A program made the translations under genes and the position numbers. A stretch of DNA of 16,318 nucleotides from DATDAH01 sp036525535 (lineage in GTDB: Bacteria; Actinomycetota; Acidimicrobiia; Acidimicrobiales; DATDAH01): NCBI GenBank assembly GCA_036525535.1, contig DATDAH010000385.1:1-16318 (forward strand), given 5' to 3'. The notes under the pieces are model-generated. The model was not told where the DNA came from, made no database searches, and worked only from the letters and a program-made list of their open reading frames with translations. Positions 14,580 through 16,318 of the stretch are shown piece by piece. Positions within the stretch are counted from its first letter, which is position 1. Every line of letters begins with the position of its first letter.

Positions 14580-14998
14580 CACCACCGGAGCGCCGCCGGG
14601 CCGGGGATACCGGCCGGAGTGCCACGTCGCCCCGGAGCTGGTGGGTTCGTTGGCCGATGAGCAGCATCATTCCGGGCTGTCGGTTCTTGATCTCCGCCCA
14701 TCCGGCCTTCAGGAAGGCCGGACCGCCATAGAGGAAGACGGCCGTTCCTAAGAGCGGCGCAACCCACTCGTCTCCGCTGACGAGGGCGGCGTGAGCCCGG
14801 TCAGCTCGTGGAGCATCTCGCTGTAGGCGACCGCCGGCAGGGTCAGCAGGAGGCTGACCGGAACTTCCGGCGGAAGAGGGCCGCGTGATCGCTGTGATCA
14901 TGCCCGTCGTCGGAGTCGTGTCCGCCTGAGGCCGGGTGCGAGCGGGACTCAGACCGGCCGTGGTGGTCGACCGGAATTCTCGATAGTCGAGTGATCAA
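14580..14998 (-). pseudogene. Relic of a CopB-type heavy-metal P-type ATPase (frameshifted, truncated)
   Basis: Three overlapping minus-strand frames read in turn give the N-terminal part of a copper/heavy-metal-transporting P1B ATPase. First comes a His/Asp-rich segment (H-D-S-D-D-G-H-D-H-S-D-H, about 14915-14880) running into A-A-L-F-R-R-K-F. A frame change near 14855-14866 leads to V-S-L-L-L-T-L-P-A-V-A-Y-S-E-M-L-H-E-L-T-G-L-T-P. Another near 14785 leads to G-D-E-W-V-A-P-L-L-G-T-A-V-F-L-Y-G-G and K-N-R-Q-P-G-M-M-L-L-I. The T-A-V-F-L-Y-G-G / R-Q-P-G-M-M-L-L-I blocks are typical of the CopB-type membrane region. After about 14652 the similarity ends; no TGE, CPC/CPH, DKTGT or ATP-binding domain follows, so most of the gene is deleted. 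A possible TTG start is at 14998, eight bases from the CsoR-like site. Alignment is by memory, not search. Confidence 0.72.
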
Positions 14999-15005
14999 TG
15001 TGGTT

Positions 15006-15032
15006 GAGCTATACCCCCCTAGGGTATAGCTC
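15006..15032. promoter_or_regulatory. CsoR-like copper operator palindrome
   Basis: Perfect 11-bp arms GAGCTATACCC (15006-15016) and GGGTATAGCTC (15022-15032) flank CCCTA, giving the core TATACCCCCCTAGGGTATA. Known CsoR-type copper repressor sites share an A-T-A-C-C-C ... G-G-G-T-A-T dyad with a G/C-rich centre. It lies between the DJ-1 gene stop (15047) and the decayed P-type ATPase, which it would have controlled. TATAGC or TATACC within it may be a -10 element. As RNA it could also fold as a terminator for the multicopper oxidase/DJ-1 unit. A further perfect palindrome GCTCGCGAGC overlaps at 15029-15038. Confidence 0.6.
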
Positions 15033-15046
15033 GCGAGCGAACAGCT

Positions 15047-15751
15047 TCACCCTTCGGGGCCCGTGCGGCCCAGGTGGGGATGGGCAACGAGGACCTCATC
15101 AAGCGGCGGGCGCCAGATCGGTCGCAAGGCCTCGATGGCCTCGGGATCCCAATCGATGGGGCCGAGCGGGGGCTCAGGCTCGTACTGCATCCCGAGCTGG
15201 ATGAGTTTGGCGGCGTCTTCGCCGACCAGACGGGCCGCTAGGTGCAGGCCGCCGTCGATGCCCGCGGAGACACCCGCGGTTGTCAGATACTTTCCGTCTT
15301 CGACCCATCGGGCTTGCATGGGCCGAGCACCCAAGTGCTCAAGGACGTCGACGTAGGCCCAGTGCGTGGCCGCCGGACGTCCGTCGAGCAAACCCAGCGA
15401 GGCGAGTATGAGGGCGCCGGTGCACACCGACATGACAACCTCGGCGGTGTCCGCCGCTTGACGGACGTAGTCGAGCAACGGATGGTGCCCGGCGGCTCGC
15501 AACGTCGGCTCCCCACCGCCCGGGACGACGATGGCGAACGGCGCCGGCGCCTCGTCGAAGGTGTGACTGGGGCCCAGGGCGACGATCGAGTCGCTCGCGA
15601 CGACGTCCTTGCTCTCGGCGACGACCATCACGTCGAACGAGTCATCGATCCGCGGCAGCGCCGACAGAGCCTGCAGCGGACCGATGAGGTCGAGAGGCGT
15701 GAGGCCCGGGTAGAGCACCAAGGCGATCTGTTTGCGGTCGTCAGAGGCCAT
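15047..15751 (-). CDS. DJ-1/PfpI family protein, isonitrile-hydratase-like
   Basis: A 234-residue DJ-1/PfpI (glutamine amidotransferase class I-like) protein. The features match the cyclohexyl-isocyanide hydratase-like branch: Y-P-G-L-T-P-L-D at residues 14-21 with D21, V-P-G-G-G-E at 76-81, and the nucleophile elbow V-C-T-G-A with C110 and T111, followed by L-L-D-G-R-P-A-A-T-H-W. In isonitrile hydratase the equivalent Asp, Cys and Thr hydrate an isocyanide to an N-substituted formamide. Many relatives have no proven reaction, and similar domains precede AraC regulators, but no helix-turn-helix follows here. The ATG overlaps the multicopper oxidase stop by one base (TGATG on the minus strand), so translation is coupled. 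Placement in a copper locus is unusual. Confidence 0.85.
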   Translation of the reverse strand: MASDDRKQIALVLYPGLTPLDLIGPLQALSALPRIDDSFDVMVVAESKDVVASDSIVALGPSHTFDEAPAPFAIVVPGGGEPTLRAAGHHPLLDYVRQAADTAEVVMSVCTGALILASLGLLDGRPAATHWAYVDVLEHLGARPMQARWVEDGKYLTTAGVSAGIDGGLHLAARLVGEDAAKLIQLGMQYEPEPPLGPIDWDPEAIEALRPIWRPPLDEVLVAHPHLGRTGPEG

Positions 15752-16318
15752 CAGGACGTGGGAGCCCGGGCGACGTTGAAGCTGAACATCATGCCGCTCT
15801 CGGTGTGCTCGGCGATGTGGCAATGCGCCATCCACAGACCCGGGTTCGAGACATCGAGGAGCACGTCAACCGTTTCTCCGGCCCGCACCAGAACTGTGTC
15901 CTTCCAGACCAGGTTCGGCTCGACTACCTCGTCGCGGGTGAGGATCAGGAAACGGCCAGCGCCGTGGAAGTGGAACGGATGGTGCATCGGGTGGTCCGAC
16001 TCCATCTCGTTCACCAGCCGGATCTTGACCCGGTCGCCCACCGTGAAGTCCCAGGCGATGGCTGCGTTCTCCGCGCCGGTCTCTCGGTCGATCAGCTTCC
16101 ACAGCATGTTCGAGGGAGTCGACTCTCGGTTGATCTCCGGCATGAGGTCTTCCCACTCCAGCCCGTCGCCGTGGTCGTGCCCGTGCTCGTGTTCGTGCGC
16201 GGGCTCGCCCTTGGGGGGCCCATCTGGGTCCGCGGGAATCAGCTTCATCCCGCACTTCGGGCACGTGCCCGGCTCGTCGCTGGTGACCTCCGGGTGCATC
16301 GGACACACGTAGCCCGCC
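15751..16318 (-). CDS. Multicopper oxidase, C-terminal part with heavy-metal-binding module (5' end outside the window)
   Basis: The last 188 codons of a multicopper oxidase; the frame is open to the right edge and the gene continues beyond it. It begins with a heavy-metal-binding domain: V-C-P-M-H-P-E-V ... G-T-C-P-K-C-G-M-K-L (about 16309-16240). A His-rich linker follows (H-E-H-E-H-G-H-D-H), then a final cupredoxin domain with two copper motifs: H-P-M-H-H-P-F-H-F-H-G (near 15960-16000) and W-M-A-H-C-H-I-A-E-H-T-E-S-G-M-M (near 15790-15835). The latter provides type 1 and type 3 ligands, with Met as the axial type 1 residue. Such enzymes oxidise Cu(I) or phenolic substrates, usually outside the cytoplasm; export cannot be checked because the N-terminus is missing. 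It is coupled to the DJ-1 gene. Confidence 0.92.
   Translation of the reverse strand, partial: AGYVCPMHPEVTSDEPGTCPKCGMKLIPADPDGPPKGEPAHEHEHGHDHGDGLEWEDLMPEINRESTPSNMLWKLIDRETGAENAAIAWDFTVGDRVKIRLVNEMESDHPMHHPFHFHGAGRFLILTRDEVVEPNLVWKDTVLVRAGETVDVLLDVSNPGLWMAHCHIAEHTESGMMFSFNVARAPTS

Noticed and set aside
1..16318. CRISPR array, tRNA, rRNA, prophage or toxin-antitoxin pair
   Set aside because: No regularly spaced repeats, no RNA gene signature, and no phage or toxin-antitoxin proteins were seen on either strand.

Overview
The window is GC-rich DNA with strong GC bias at third codon positions, purine-rich ribosome binding sites, GTG starts and many 1-4 bp start/stop overlaps. Together with the gene content (LLM flavin enzymes, 2,4-diaminopentanoate-dehydrogenase-like proteins, an AveC-like protein, CYP, TetR) this suggests an actinobacterium. 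A deep branch such as Acidimicrobiia is possible, but that is inference; there is no rRNA or marker gene here.

Left and centre (226-13216) form an accessory oxidative-metabolism island built of three transcription units. A minus-strand unit (3244 down to 226) holds a medium-chain alcohol dehydrogenase, a 2,4-diaminopentanoate-dehydrogenase-like oxidoreductase and an SDR. It diverges across a 196-bp gap from a plus-strand unit (3441-6874): a SnoaL-like protein, an LLM flavin-dependent oxidoreductase, a second SDR and a Peripla_BP_6-type binding protein with no signal peptide. A TetR gene (7506-6856) ends inside the 3' end of that unit and is divergent from a second plus-strand unit (7521-13216): a 46-residue one-helix membrane protein, an AveC-like six-helix membrane protein, a cytochrome P450, two tandem DapB/DAP-DH-like paralogues and a solute-binding lipoprotein. 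A 16-bp imperfect palindrome between TetR and the 46-residue gene is a good candidate TetR operator. The gene set suggests uptake or sensing of a hydrophobic organic compound (perhaps terpenoid, steroid or polyketide-like), hydroxylation, alcohol/ketone interconversion and further redox steps. The substrate cannot be read from the sequence.

From 13217 to 13558 there is no convincing gene, only a perfect 14-bp stem-loop. Next comes a minus-strand lipoprotein alpha/beta hydrolase whose start codon lies in a perfect 10-bp inverted repeat.

The right end (about 14580-16318) is the remains of a copper-handling locus on the minus strand. It holds the 3' part of a multicopper oxidase carrying a heavy-metal-binding CPMHP/CPKCGM module, and a DJ-1/PfpI protein resembling isonitrile hydratase, start/stop-coupled to it. 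Beyond these are a perfect 11-bp-arm palindrome resembling a CsoR operator, and a frameshifted, truncated CopB-type P-type ATPase relic with a His-rich N-terminus. The relic can only be seen by joining three reading frames.

Most interesting points: the AveC-like/P450/tandem DAP-DH-like operon headed by a tiny membrane protein, the signal-less periplasmic-binding-type protein, and the decayed copper island linking an isonitrile-hydratase-like protein to a multicopper oxidase.
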